In this document: in pieces, positions 31,036 to 40,135 of the stretch | How positions within the stretch are numbered: position 1 is the first letter of the stretch | How the letters are laid out: each line of letters opens with the position of its first letter | Assembly (NCBI GenBank): GCA_900540545.1 | Contig: UQGJ01000017.1 | Location: 1-43,594 of the forward strand | DNA: 43,594 nucleotides | Reading direction: 5' to 3' | Source of the DNA: an uncultured Eubacteriales bacterium | Lineage (GTDB): Bacteria > Bacillota > Clostridia > Oscillospirales > Oscillospiraceae | The notes under the pieces: generated by a model | Told to the model about the DNA's origin: nothing | Seen by the model: only the letters and a program-made list of their open reading frames with translations | Databases searched by the model: none | Position numbers and translations under genes: made by a program

Positions 31036-34000
31036 TCAGCTCAGTTTCAGGGACACCAGGCGGTGGAGGACCGCGGCCAGCTCGGCCCGGTTCAGGCCGC
31101 CCTGGGGGTCGAAGGAGCCGTCCTCCCGGCCCTGCATGAGGCCCAGGGCCTGGACGGTCTGGACGCTGGGCAGGGCCCAGGCGCTGATGTCGTACTGGTC
31201 GGTGTAGGCGGGGAGGCTTCGGTTGCCGGTCTCGCCGCCCAGGGACAGGGCCAGCAGGACGGCCAGCTGTTCCCGGGGCAGGGGGGCGTCGGGGTCGAAG
31301 CCCTGGGGCAGATAGCCGTGCTCCTCCGCCCAGGCCAGGTGGGGCTTGGCCCAGTCCGCGGCCTCTCCGGCGTCGGCCACCCCGGCCAGACGGCCCAGGA
31401 CGGTGACGGCCATGGCCCCGGTGACCTTGGCCTCGGGCTGGAACTGCCCGTCCTCCATGCCCACCAGCAGACCCCGGACCGCGCTGAAACGGATGTCGTC
31501 CCCGGCCCAGTGGGTCTCCGCGTCGGGGAAGGAGTCGGTGCGGCTGACGATGGCGTAGGTGGACAGGTGGGGGGTGGCAAAGACGGCCTTCCCGTCCTTC
31601 CACACCGAGTCCCGCACCACCTCGGTGGAGCCGTCGTCCTTCACCCAGCAGACGCACAGGGTACTCTCGTCCTCCCCGTCCACGGGGGTGTAGGGCAGGG
31701 CCACGGTGACGGTGCCGCCGCCGAACTGGGAGACGGCCTTGCCGCCGGAGGTGATGCTGATGTCGTAGACCGGCCGGTCCGCCAGAATTTCCTGGGCGGC
31801 TTTGGGCAGGGCCGCGGTGTCGGCGGTCCCCGCCGACACCACCACGTCCTGCTTCCCGTCCCCCTGGATGGTCTCCAGCACCTTGGCGTCCAGGGCGATG
31901 TCGGCCACGGGGGTCTGGAGGGTGACGGCCTTGCTCTCGCTGTCGGCCACGGTTTTCAGGGCCTTGGCGGGCAGGGTGACGGCCACCTTGGCCGCGTCGG
32001 CGGGGGCGTCGGCTTTGAGAACCACCGGGGCCCCCGCTTTGGCCGCCTCCTGCACCGCCTGGGTGACGGTGGAGGTGGAGACGGAGACGGAGGACTCCTT
32101 TTTGTCGTTGGTGGTGACCTTGTCGGGGGCGGGTGCCCCGGCGCCGCCGCCCCCAACAGCCTCACCGCCCCCGTTGGACCCGCCGCTATTGGGGGCGCTC
32201 CCGCCGTTGGACGGCAGGGCGGGGATGGCGGCGGACACGGTGAGGGGGTCGGCGGCCAGGAAATGGTCGTCTCCGGGGAAGGTGAGGACCACCGAGAGGG
32301 TCTTGCCCGCCTGGGCGTCGGTGAGGGCCACCCCCACCCGCAGGCCGTCGGTCCTGACGGCGGCGGGGGTCCCGTCCACCGTGGCGGTGATTTTAGATAT
32401 GTCGGGCTGCACGGACTGCTCGGGGTGGACGGCGGGGTCAAAGCGGGGGGTGAGCCACAGGGTGCGGACGCCGCCCTCGGTCTCCACCGCGTAAGTGGCG
32501 CTCTTGAGGGTCACGGGGACGGGGCGGACGGGGGGATAGACGATCTGATACCACTGCGCCGCCTGGAACAGCCGGTCGCCGGGGTAGCGGACGATCAGGG
32601 AGCCGCCGGAAAACCCCTTGGGCACGGTGACGGTGAAGGGGTTGCCCGTGATGTGGTCGGGGGTCAGGGGCTTGTCGCCGTACAGCACCGTCAGCCGGGA
32701 CACATCGGGGTCCACCAGGGGAAGGATACCGGCGTAGGCGCTGGTGTCGAAGGTGACGGTGAGCTGGAGCAGCAGGTCCTGGGTGATGTCGCCGGCGTTG
32801 AGGAATTCATAGGCCACCTCTATCCCCAGCTTGACCGGGTCCCGCCGCATCTCCGTCCAGGGGCTGGCGTCGTAACCCTTGGCGCCGGGCTGGATGTGGA
32901 GGATAGGGTCGTTGGGGAAGGGCTGGCTGTCGCCATTCAGGTTCTCGGGGGCATCCCCCAGGAAGGTGACCTCCGTCAGGTTGTTGCAGCCCTGGAAGCA
33001 GTTGGCCCCGATGCTTTTCAAAGAGGCGGGGAGCGTCACCGACCGCAGTTCCGCGCAGTTTTGGAACAGATTTCGGGCCAGGGAGGTGACGGTCTTGCCG
33101 CCGATCTCGCCGGGGATGGTCACGCTCTGGGCGGAGGCCGAGCGGGAGTCCAGCTCGACGACGGTCACGCAGCCGGGATAGAGTGGGTCGTCCGCTGTGA
33201 CCAGCTCGGGCGTCTCAAAGCCCTGGGCGCCGCCGGAGCCGCCGAAGGGCCGGTCCTCGTCCCACTTCAGTTCGGACAGGTTCAGCACAGGCCCCGTCAG
33301 CGTGTTGCTCTGCCCGGCCAAGAAGCCGGTGCTCTCTCCCATGCCCACATAGACGCTGATGGTCTTGCCCTGATACGCCTCCACGTTGTACCCGAAGGTG
33401 CGGAAGGTGGAGGAGTTGCCGCCCTGGTAGTGGATGGGCTCCGGCTGGGCCGAGGGGGCCACGCCCTCCACCTGGATATACGTGGTCACCAGTCCGTTGG
33501 GGGCGATAGGGTGTTCACTGTCGTAGGTCCGGGGGGTGATGTCCACGGTGAGCCACAGGATCAACTCATCCTGGCGGCTGTGGGACAGGGAGGAGGTGAG
33601 CTTGATGTCGATGGGCTGCTTCTCCAGCTCCACCGCGGGGCCAATCTTGAAGTTCAGGTCCCGCCAGATAGGCCCGTCGTAGCCGGAGGCGTTTTCCGGC
33701 CGGTAAAAGACCATGCCGGTATTCAGTTGGAAGGGGTTGGAGGAGACCGTGGGCGCGTTCCCCTCAAAGACCACCTCCAGCAGGGCGGAGCACCAGTAAA
33801 AGGCGTTGTTTTCGATTTCCGCAACTTGGGCGGGGATGGTGACGCGCTGCAGGGCGGTGCACTGTTCAAAGGCCCAGGAATTGATTTTTTTCAGATTGGC
33901 GGGGAGCTGGACCCCGGTGAGGCTGCGGCACCAGGAGAAGGTGGAGGACTCCAGGGTCTGGATGCCGTCCGGCAGCCGGATGGTGCGGAGGCCGGAATAC

Positions 34001-35436
34001 TCGAAGGCGGATTGGCCCAGAACGGTCAGTCCGGCCGGCAGTTGGATGGACTCCAGCTTGCCGCAATGGGAAAACGCGCCGGAGCCGATGGAGGTGAGGG
34101 TGCTGGGCAGGGAGACCTCGGTCAGGGCCTCGCAGTCGCTGAACACGCTCTGGCCCAGGGCGTCGACGCCCTCCGCCACGGTGGCCTTCTCCAGGCTCTT
34201 GTTGTAGGCGAAGGCGCCCAAACCCATCTCGGTCACGGTGGCGGGGATGGTGACCTCGGTCAGCGCGTTTCCATTGAATGCGTCGTGCTCAATGGTCTTG
34301 ACGGAGCCGGGAATGGTCAGGCTGGTGAGCCCGGCCCCGCTGAACGCCCCATCCCGAATGGTGGTCAGGGTGTTGGGGAGGACAATGGTTTGCAGAGCCT
34401 TACAGGAGGCGAAAGCGCGGTGGCCGATTTCCGTCAGACCCTCGTGGAGGGTGACGCTGGACAGCTTGCTGCACCCGCTGAAGGCGGAACTGCCGATGAC
34501 CTTCACGCTGGCGGGGATTACCACCGAGGTCAGGTTATCGCAGGCGGAAAAGGCCTCGGTGCCGATTTCCTGCACGGTGTCCTCCAGGGTCAAACTGGTC
34601 AAGCCCTTGCCCAAAGAGAAGATTTTGTCCGGGACCCGCGGCATGGCCAGGGTGATTTCCGAAAAGGAGGCGCAGTTGTCAAAGAGCCCGCTGCCGAAAG
34701 CGGTCACAGAGGTGGGGAAGCGCAGGCCGGTGAGGCCGGAGGATGCAAAAGCGTAATCACCGATGGCGGTCAGGCCCTCGTTCAGGGTGAGGGTTTTCAG
34801 GGCCGTGGCACGGTAAAAGGCCCAGTCCCCCACCGTTTTTACCGACTCGGGCAGGGCGTAGGAGGCGTTTGCCCTGGCCTGGGGATAGGCCACCAGAGTT
34901 TCCTGGCCCGCCGTGTAGAGGACCCCGTCCAAGGCCTCGAAGGCCGTGTTTCCCTCCGCCACCTCGAAGGCGGCCACAGTTTTGGTGTGGACGCTCCCAA
35001 AAGCCGTGGGCGCGATCTCGGTCACGTGGGAGGAGATGACCACCGTTTTCATGGAATAGCCGCCGGGGCCGGAGAAAAGGAAGCCACCCACGCTGACCAC
35101 GGGAAGCCCGCCCAGGGTCTCCGGCAGCTCCAGCCGGTCCTGCAAAACGGATTTGATTCCCGTCAACTGGACGCCGCCGTCGCATACCGTATAGTCCCAT
35201 ATGGTCTCCGGGTCCGGCGTGGGTTCGGGGGTCGCCGGAGGTGGATAGAGTTCCTCTTCACCGGAGGAGAGCGTCATCTGTTCGCCGGGGTCCTCCTGGC
35301 TGGAGGAGAGCGTTATCTGCTCACCGGCGTCCTCCGGGCCGTCGGCCGTCTCGTCCGCCGCCAGGGCAGGCGCGGCCAGGGAAAGGATCATCGCCGCCGC
35401 CAGCAGCAGGGCGGCGCATCGCTTGTTCTGCTTCAT
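31036..35436 (-). CDS. BspA-like leucine-rich-repeat surface protein with SLH anchor
   Basis: Secreted 1466-residue cell-surface protein. Signal peptide 1-27 (ending APALAA), a short Glu/Pro-rich stretch with two copies of GEQ(I/M)TLSS, then a large block of BspA-type LRR_5 repeats (about 70-585; consensus like IGSSAFSGCSKLSSVTLHEG), a region of beta-sandwich type, a second short LRR_5 block (about 745-880), Ig-like sequence (about 880-1070), a Gly/Ser/Asn linker (about 1075-1095), a beta-rich domain, and three SLH motifs (about 1300-1466; FPDAETHWAGDDIRF at the start). SLH domains bind cell-wall polymer; the LRR part probably binds host or neighbour-cell surfaces. ATG 35436 follows TAAAGGAG. 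Confidence 0.92.
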   Translation of the reverse strand: MKQNKRCAALLLAAAMILSLAAPALAADETADGPEDAGEQITLSSSQEDPGEQMTLSSGEEELYPPPATPEPTPDPETIWDYTVCDGGVQLTGIKSVLQDRLELPETLGGLPVVSVGGFLFSGPGGYSMKTVVISSHVTEIAPTAFGSVHTKTVAAFEVAEGNTAFEALDGVLYTAGQETLVAYPQARANASYALPESVKTVGDWAFYRATALKTLTLNEGLTAIGDYAFASSGLTGLRFPTSVTAFGSGLFDNCASFSEITLAMPRVPDKIFSLGKGLTSLTLEDTVQEIGTEAFSACDNLTSVVIPASVKVIGSSAFSGCSKLSSVTLHEGLTEIGHRAFASCKALQTIVLPNTLTTIRDGAFSGAGLTSLTIPGSVKTIEHDAFNGNALTEVTIPATVTEMGLGAFAYNKSLEKATVAEGVDALGQSVFSDCEALTEVSLPSTLTSIGSGAFSHCGKLESIQLPAGLTVLGQSAFEYSGLRTIRLPDGIQTLESSTFSWCRSLTGVQLPANLKKINSWAFEQCTALQRVTIPAQVAEIENNAFYWCSALLEVVFEGNAPTVSSNPFQLNTGMVFYRPENASGYDGPIWRDLNFKIGPAVELEKQPIDIKLTSSLSHSRQDELILWLTVDITPRTYDSEHPIAPNGLVTTYIQVEGVAPSAQPEPIHYQGGNSSTFRTFGYNVEAYQGKTISVYVGMGESTGFLAGQSNTLTGPVLNLSELKWDEDRPFGGSGGAQGFETPELVTADDPLYPGCVTVVELDSRSASAQSVTIPGEIGGKTVTSLARNLFQNCAELRSVTLPASLKSIGANCFQGCNNLTEVTFLGDAPENLNGDSQPFPNDPILHIQPGAKGYDASPWTEMRRDPVKLGIEVAYEFLNAGDITQDLLLQLTVTFDTSAYAGILPLVDPDVSRLTVLYGDKPLTPDHITGNPFTVTVPKGFSGGSLIVRYPGDRLFQAAQWYQIVYPPVRPVPVTLKSATYAVETEGGVRTLWLTPRFDPAVHPEQSVQPDISKITATVDGTPAAVRTDGLRVGVALTDAQAGKTLSVVLTFPGDDHFLAADPLTVSAAIPALPSNGGSAPNSGGSNGGGEAVGGGGAGAPAPDKVTTNDKKESSVSVSTSTVTQAVQEAAKAGAPVVLKADAPADAAKVAVTLPAKALKTVADSESKAVTLQTPVADIALDAKVLETIQGDGKQDVVVSAGTADTAALPKAAQEILADRPVYDISITSGGKAVSQFGGGTVTVALPYTPVDGEDESTLCVCWVKDDGSTEVVRDSVWKDGKAVFATPHLSTYAIVSRTDSFPDAETHWAGDDIRFSAVRGLLVGMEDGQFQPEAKVTGAMAVTVLGRLAGVADAGEAADWAKPHLAWAEEHGYLPQGFDPDAPLPREQLAVLLALSLGGETGNRSLPAYTDQYDISAWALPSVQTVQALGLMQGREDGSFDPQGGLNRAELAAVLHRLVSLKLS

Positions 35437-35464
35437 CCTGTATATCGCTCCTTTACATAATCAA

Positions 35465-35490
35465 AATCACATTAATGTGATTATATCACA
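35465..35490 (-). promoter_or_regulatory. Promoter with TGTGA half-site operator
   Basis: On the minus strand three half-sites overlap the -10: TGTGA-N5-TCACA-N4-TGTGA. The second pair is part of a perfect 18-bp palindrome AATCACATTAATGTGATT (35465-35482). The -10 TATAAT is at 35480-35485; the -35 is poor. It looks like a regulated promoter of the surface-protein gene. Confidence 0.65.
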
Positions 35491-35565
35491 CAAAAAATAA
35501 AAAGCTACTTTTTCGGAAAAGAACGCAGAAAATCAAAACAAAAGATGCCCTGATAGGCGCAAAAA

Positions 35566-35592
35566 GGCCGCGCTCTCTGGGAGAGCGCGGCC
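35566..35592. terminator. Terminator of the zinc-ribbon gene
   Basis: Perfect 12-bp stem GGCCGCGCTCTC (35566-35577)/GAGAGCGCGGCC (35581-35592), loop TGG, with AAAAA and AAAAA on the two sides. On the minus strand a TTTTT follows. Confidence 0.88.
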
Positions 35593-35605
35593 AAAAATGA
35601 CAGTT

Positions 35606-35995
35606 TCAGGTTTTTTCCTCGAAGGAGACGCCGCAGTTGCGGCAGTTCACGGTGATCTTGCCCTTGCCCCGGGGGACCCGCAATTGCTGGCCGCAGTTGG
35701 GGCACTTGAAATAGCGGTGGTCCTTGTCCCGGCGGATGGTCCGGCGCAGCTTGACCCAGCGGATGGCGGGCCCGGCCACCACCATGAACTTGGCGTTCTC
35801 CGCCCGCCGCTTGGCGTAGTTCCGGGACAGGCTGCGGAAAAGGGAGAGGGCGATGAGCACGAAATAGAGGGCGGACAGCAGGGGGAGGCGGAGGAAGAGG
35901 TCCAGCACGTACAGGACCACCGACACCAGCAGGAGAAAGAGGTTCAGCGGGTCCCCGCCGTAGCGGCCGTACATGAAGCGCTGTAAAAAGCCCAT
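35606..35995 (-). CDS. Zinc-ribbon membrane protein, 129 aa
   Basis: Unknown protein with an N-terminal MGFLQRFMYGRYGGD segment, one or two membrane helices (about 18-52, LNLFLLLVSVVLYVLDLFLR and the following LLSALYFVLIALSLF), a basic segment, and a C-terminal zinc ribbon CPNCGQQLRVPRGKGK...CRNCG (4 Cys). The same architecture is found in small clostridial proteins of unknown role. ATG 35995 follows AAAGGAGGG. It is transcribed away from the dCMP deaminase gene and has its own terminator. Confidence 0.85.
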   Translation of the reverse strand: MGFLQRFMYGRYGGDPLNLFLLLVSVVLYVLDLFLRLPLLSALYFVLIALSLFRSLSRNYAKRRAENAKFMVVAGPAIRWVKLRRTIRRDKDHRYFKCPNCGQQLRVPRGKGKITVNCRNCGVSFEEKT

Positions 35996-36112
35996 ACCGG
36001 CTTCCCTCCTTTCCCCGCAAGGGCCTGTGCCCCCTGATTCTGATTCTTTATGATACGCGCCCTGTATGTCCCCGTCAAGGCACCAGTCGTAAACAATATG
36101 TGAATTGTACAC

Positions 36113-36141
36113 TTGAAACCGAAGGGGAAAGCCTGTATACT
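36113..36141 (+). promoter_or_regulatory. Promoter of the dCMP deaminase gene
   Basis: -35 TTGAAA (36113-36118), 17-nt spacer, -10 TATACT (36136-36141). Confidence 0.8.
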
Positions 36142-36170
36142 GGTAAAAACGACAAGGGGAGGGCGCGTTT

Positions 36171-36659
36171 ATGGCCCGCATCGATAAGGAAAACTACTAT
36201 CTGGACATCGCCGAGACCGTACTCAAGCGGGCCACCTGCCTGCGCCGGTGCTATGGGGCCATCATCGTCAAAAACGACGAGATCGTCTCCACCGGCTACA
36301 ACGGCGCGCCCCGGGGGCGCAAAAACTGCACCGACCTGGGCTACTGCACCCGGGAGGCCCTGTGCGTCCCCTCCGGGGAGCGCTACGAGCTGTGCCGCAG
36401 CGTCCACGCCGAGGCCAACTGCATCATCTCCGCCGCCCGCAGCGACATCCTGGGCGGCACCCTCTATCTGGCGGGCCGGGACGCCAAGACCGGCGAACTG
36501 CTGCCCGACGCCACCTCCTGCTCCATGTGCCGCCGGCTCATCATCAACGCGGGCATCGAGCGGGTGGTCATCCGCCGCACCGACACGGAATACACCGTGG
36601 TCCACGTGGAGGACTGGATTCGGGAGGACGACTCCATGCCGGAACTGCCCGCCACATAA
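36171..36659 (+). CDS. Deoxycytidylate (dCMP) deaminase
   Basis: Cytoplasmic zinc enzyme of 162 residues that turns dCMP into dUMP for dTTP synthesis (ComEB family). The zinc and proton-relay motif is His79-Ala-Glu81 in SVHAEANC, with Cys117 and Cys120 in SCSMC. The family segment STGYNGAPRGRKNCTDLGYC is present, and the extra cysteines and histidine there fit the second zinc site known in this family. ATG 36171 follows AAGGGGAGG. It is a single gene; rny starts 193 bp further on from its own promoter. Confidence 0.93.
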   Translation: MARIDKENYYLDIAETVLKRATCLRRCYGAIIVKNDEIVSTGYNGAPRGRKNCTDLGYCTREALCVPSGERYELCRSVHAEANCIISAARSDILGGTLYLAGRDAKTGELLPDATSCSMCRRLIINAGIERVVIRRTDTEYTVVHVEDWIREDDSMPELPAT

Positions 36660-36693
36660 TGTTGTATTTTGTACTGTTCGCACACGAATATCC

Positions 36694-36722
36694 TTGACAG
36701 AAAAGCGGGCGGGCTTTACAAT
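36694..36722 (+). promoter_or_regulatory. Promoter of rny
   Basis: Perfect -35 TTGACA (36694-36699), 17-nt spacer, -10 TACAAT (36717-36722). The leader is about 125 nt. Confidence 0.88.
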
Positions 36723-36852
36723 ATAAACGGACAAAAATGAAGAACTTCCGTCGATGTTTTTCATGGAATCGTGTGGGCGGACCCAGCACACCCACACGAC
36801 TCATTTTTGCACAAAATTTTACCAAAGAAAGATGGAGGTGTGTTTCCGACCC

Positions 36853-38403
36853 ATGCTACCCTATATTATCTTAGCCGCCGTCATCGCTCTGGTGATCGGT
36901 CTTGTCATAGGCGTCCCCATCGGCATCCAGCGCCGCAAGGCCACCGCCGAGCGGGAGATCGGCTCTGCCGAGGAAGAGGCCAAGCGTCTCATCAACGACG
37001 CCATCAAGTCCGCCGAGAGCAAGAAGCGGGAGGCCCTGGTTGAGGCCAAGGAGGAGATTCTCCAGGCCCGCAACGAGTACGAGAAGGAAGTCAAGGAGCA
37101 GCGCGGCGAGCTGCAGAAGCAGGAGCGCCGGCTCCAGCAAAAAGAAGAGAACCTGGACAAGAAGACCGAGAACATCGAGCAGAAGGAAGAGAAGCTCTCC
37201 GCCAAGCTCACCGAGCTGGAGGAGGCCAAGGAAGAGGTCGAGAAGGTCAAGAAGGCCCAGATGGAAGTTCTGGAGCGGATCAGCGGGTTCACCGCCGAGG
37301 AGGCCAAGAACTACCTCATCTCCCAGCTGGAGATCGAGGTCACCCACGAGTCGGCCATGAAAATTAAAGAAATCGAGGCCCACTACAAGGAAGAGGCCGA
37401 CACCATCGCCAAGGAGCTGATTTCCGGCGCCATCCAGCGCTGCGCCGCCGACCACGTGGCCGAGGCCACCGTCAGCGTGGTGCCCCTGCCCAACGACGAC
37501 ATGAAGGGCCGCATCATCGGCCGCGAGGGCCGCAACATCCGCACCCTGGAGACCATGACCGGCGTGGACCTCATCATCGACGACACCCCCGAGGCCATCA
37601 CCGTGTCCTGCTTCGACCCGGTCCGCCGGGAGATCGCCCGCATCGCCCTGGAGAAGCTCATCCAGGACGGCCGCATCCACCCCGCCCGCATCGAGGAGAT
37701 GGTGGAGAAGGCCAAGCGGGAGGTGGACGCCACCATCAAGGCCGAGGGCGAGCGGGCCGTCTTTGAGACCAACGTCCACGGCCTGCACCCGGAGCTGGTG
37801 AAGCTCCTGGGCCGCATGAAGTACCGCACCAGCTACGGCCAGAACGTGCTGAACCACTCCATCGAGGTCTCCCACGTGGCGGGCCTGCTGGCCGCCGAGA
37901 TCGGCGCCAACGTGGCCGAGGCCAAGCGGGCCGGCCTGCTCCACGATTTGGGCAAGGCCATCGACCACGAGGTGGAGGGCAGCCACGTGGCCATCGGCGT
38001 GGAGCTGGCCCGGAAGTACCACGAGAGCGAGGCCATCGTCCACGCCATCGAGGCCCACCACAACGACGTGGAGCCCCACACCATCGTCGCCTGCCTGGTC
38101 CAGGCCGCCGACGCCATCTCCGCCGCCCGCCCCGGCGCCCGGCGCGAGAACCTGGAGAACTATATCAAGCGCCTGGAAAAGCTGGAGGAGGTCACCAGCT
38201 CCTTCCCCGGCGTGGAGAAGTCCTTCGCCATCCAGGCCGGCCGCGAGGTCCGCATCATGGTCAACCCCGGCCAGGTCACCGAGGACCAGATGGTCATCCT
38301 GGCCCGGGACATCGCCAAGAAGATCGAGGAAGAGCTGGAGTACCCCGGACAGATCAAGGTCAACGTCATCCGGGAGACCAAGGCCATCGAGTACGCGAAA
38401 TAG
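36853..38403 (+). CDS. rny: Ribonuclease Y
   Basis: Membrane-anchored endoribonuclease that starts the decay of many mRNAs in Firmicutes. At 516 residues it has the usual length. An N-terminal membrane helix (LPYIILAAVIALVIGLVIGV, 2-21) is followed by a long charged coiled coil (about 30-190), a KH domain with MKGRIIGREGRNIRTLE (about 217-233), and an HD domain with HDLGKAIDHE (His-Asp at about 364-365) and ending in the conserved VNVIRETKAIEYAK. ATG 36853 is chosen to fit the family N-terminus; GGAGGTG stands 12 nt upstream. An ATG at 36832 in the same frame would add seven residues and is the alternative. Confidence 0.96.
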   Translation: MLPYIILAAVIALVIGLVIGVPIGIQRRKATAEREIGSAEEEAKRLINDAIKSAESKKREALVEAKEEILQARNEYEKEVKEQRGELQKQERRLQQKEENLDKKTENIEQKEEKLSAKLTELEEAKEEVEKVKKAQMEVLERISGFTAEEAKNYLISQLEIEVTHESAMKIKEIEAHYKEEADTIAKELISGAIQRCAADHVAEATVSVVPLPNDDMKGRIIGREGRNIRTLETMTGVDLIIDDTPEAITVSCFDPVRREIARIALEKLIQDGRIHPARIEEMVEKAKREVDATIKAEGERAVFETNVHGLHPELVKLLGRMKYRTSYGQNVLNHSIEVSHVAGLLAAEIGANVAEAKRAGLLHDLGKAIDHEVEGSHVAIGVELARKYHESEAIVHAIEAHHNDVEPHTIVACLVQAADAISAARPGARRENLENYIKRLEKLEEVTSSFPGVEKSFAIQAGREVRIMVNPGQVTEDQMVILARDIAKKIEEELEYPGQIKVNVIRETKAIEYAK

Positions 38404-38409
38404 AACGGC

Positions 38410-38447
38410 AAGAGAGAGACCAAATTTTTGGTCTCTCTCTTTTTTTC
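38410..38447 (+). terminator. Terminator of rny
   Basis: Stem AAGAGAGAGACC (38410-38421)/GGTCTCTCTCTT (38430-38441), followed by TTTTTC. Confidence 0.92.
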
Positions 38448-38463
38448 TCTCCCCCGTCCCCGT

Positions 38464-38508
38464 CATTGCGAGCCAGTTTTCAAACTGGCGTGGCAATCCG
38501 CATCCCCG
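38464..38508 (+). repeat. Stand-alone module C
   Basis: CATTGCGAGCCAGTTTTCAA and on to GGCAATCCGCATCCCC. The inner stem is GCCAGTTT/AAACTGGC. Confidence 0.85.
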
Positions 38509-38597
38509 TCCTCAAAAAAATTCCCTCATTCCCGGAACTTTTCCTCTTCTCTCCCGTCTAACCATAAGTCAACAAAAAGAAAAGGAGTTTTCCATCC

Positions 38598-39428
38598 ATG
38601 AAAAAGCTCGCTTCCGCCGCTCTGGCCCTGACCCTCACGGTCTCCCTGGGGGCCTCCGCCCTCGCCGTGGACGTTATGCCCATCTCCGCCAAGCAGGGCT
38701 ACGGCAACACCATCACCGTCAACGGCGCCAACGTGGACACCTCCAAGCTGCCCGCCGCCCCCGCCGGGAGCGTCTCCGTCCCCCTGCGGGCCGTCACCGA
38801 GGCCGACTACGGCTTCGCCGACTGGTACGCCGACGACCACCAGTCCTTCTTCGCCCTGGACACCAACCGCGTCACCGTGGACACCACCAACGGCGCCATC
38901 CAGGTCAACGACGAGACCGTCACCGGCATGACCGCCACCTTCGTGGAGGGCGTCACCTACGTCCCCGTGGAGGTCCTGAACCGTCTGGACGGCTACAAGG
39001 CCGAGGTGAAGGGCAGCGCCATCACCGTCACCAGCCCCAACGGCGAGCCGCTCACCAAGCTGGCCCGCCAGATCCTCTCCCAGGTCGAGTCCGGCGCCAA
39101 CAGCAAGCAGACCGCCGCCCAGATGGAGGAGTATTACGGCATCACCGCCGCCAACTTCGACGAGGTGGTGGGCTTCTTCCCCATGATGACCAGCCCCGAC
39201 ACCCTCATCATCGGCAAGGTCAAGTCCGGCAAGCTCAGCGCCGTGGAGACCGAGCTGGAGGCCTACCGCCAGACCCAGGAGGACACCTTCTCCTGGTACC
39301 TGGGTCAGCACCTGCCCAAGGTCCAGGCCGCCAAGGTGGTCACCCAGGGCGACTACGTCATGTTCATCATCGCCGAGGATACCGACACCGCCACCAAGCT
39401 GTTCAAGGACGGCGTGAAGGGGCTGTAA
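38598..39428 (+). CDS. Secreted stalk-domain plus DUF4358-like protein
   Basis: A 276-residue exported protein. Signal peptide MKKLASAALALTLTVSLGASALA (described by positions 1-23), then a copper-amine-oxidase-N-like stalk domain (about 35-145: TVNGANVD, VPLRAVTEADYGFADW, YVPVEVLNRL), then a C-terminal domain (about 150-276) with the layout of DUF4358: YGITAANFDEVVGFFPMM, IIGKVKSGKL, and FSWYLGQHLPKVQAAKVVTQ. Both domains occur in secreted clostridial proteins of unknown role. ATG 38598 follows AAAGGAG. It is a single gene with its own terminator. The DUF4358 assignment is from pattern only. Confidence 0.78.
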   Translation: MKKLASAALALTLTVSLGASALAVDVMPISAKQGYGNTITVNGANVDTSKLPAAPAGSVSVPLRAVTEADYGFADWYADDHQSFFALDTNRVTVDTTNGAIQVNDETVTGMTATFVEGVTYVPVEVLNRLDGYKAEVKGSAITVTSPNGEPLTKLARQILSQVESGANSKQTAAQMEEYYGITAANFDEVVGFFPMMTSPDTLIIGKVKSGKLSAVETELEAYRQTQEDTFSWYLGQHLPKVQAAKVVTQGDYVMFIIAEDTDTATKLFKDGVKGL

Positions 39429-39443
39429 GGCCCGAAGAAACTG

Positions 39444-39478
39444 AAAATCCCGCGTCTCGTGAGAGGCGCGGGATTTTT
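39444..39478 (+). terminator. Terminator of the stalk/DUF4358 gene
   Basis: Stem AAAATCCCGCG (39444-39454)/CGCGGGATTTT (39467-39477) with an inner CTC/GAG pair, followed by TT. Confidence 0.9.
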
Positions 39479-39486
39479 TGCATCAG

Positions 39487-40133
39487 GGCAGGCCCCTGCC
39501 GGGGGCGTCCCCTTTCTGGTTTCAGAAAGGGGACGGAAAGAAAACCAGGGGCAAACCCCTGGACCCCGGGAAACGGCCGGGCGGCGGTACGGTTTATGTT
39601 GGTTGGCAAGACTTGAAAGCCGTTGCAGCCCGTATCGGCCCGCGCTAGAACGACTCCGGCTGCCGCCCCTCGGCATATGACCCGGCAAAACTTGATAGTA
39701 GTTGCGTTTTACTATGTGCCAACAAGCCGCCACCAGTCTCTGCGCCTCTGTGCGCCCCCTGTCATTGCGAACCAGTCCGCAGACTGGTGTGGCAATCCGC
39801 CTCCCCCGTCCCCCAAATGTGGGGCGGGACGACCCCGGCCCGCCAACGCACCAGCTCGCCCCATAGGGGCGGCCCTTGCGGCCGCCCGCCGTTACGCACC
39901 CGCCATGCCGGTCATCGCCATGCCAGGCGCGCCGCGCCAGCGCATTGGGGTGAATTACAGCAGATTAGGCCGTAACGGCCAGGGCGGAAGCGGAAAGGCA
40001 GACTTGTCACCTCTAGCCGGTCTCAACCTCCAAACCCCGTTGGCGCCGCCCCACGGGTCCAGGGCCGAAGCCCTGGTTTTCTTTCCGTCCCCTTTCTCAA
40101 ACGAGAAAGGGGACCCCCGCCGGAGGCGACGCC
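39487..40133 (+). repeat. Composite repeat R7 (end 2 to end 1)
   Basis: Between the convergent DUF4358 and lipoprotein genes. End-2 hairpin (arms CCCCTTTCTG/CAGAAAGGGG, 39507-39534), shortened apical domain, B, C (39763-39804, with the stem ACCAGTC CGCA GACTGGT), D near 39865-39890, E, F, G (CCAGGGC CGAA GCCCTGG), end-1 hairpin (40087-40114). No gene seen. Confidence 0.9.
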
Positions 40134-40135
40134 CC

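Noticed and set aside
31024..35460. 1478-codon open frame on the plus strand opposite the surface-protein gene
   Set aside because: It mirrors the real minus-strand gene, which has a signal peptide, LRR and SLH domains. The opposite frame is low-complexity Gly/His/Val/Gln sequence typical of GC-rich antisense frames.
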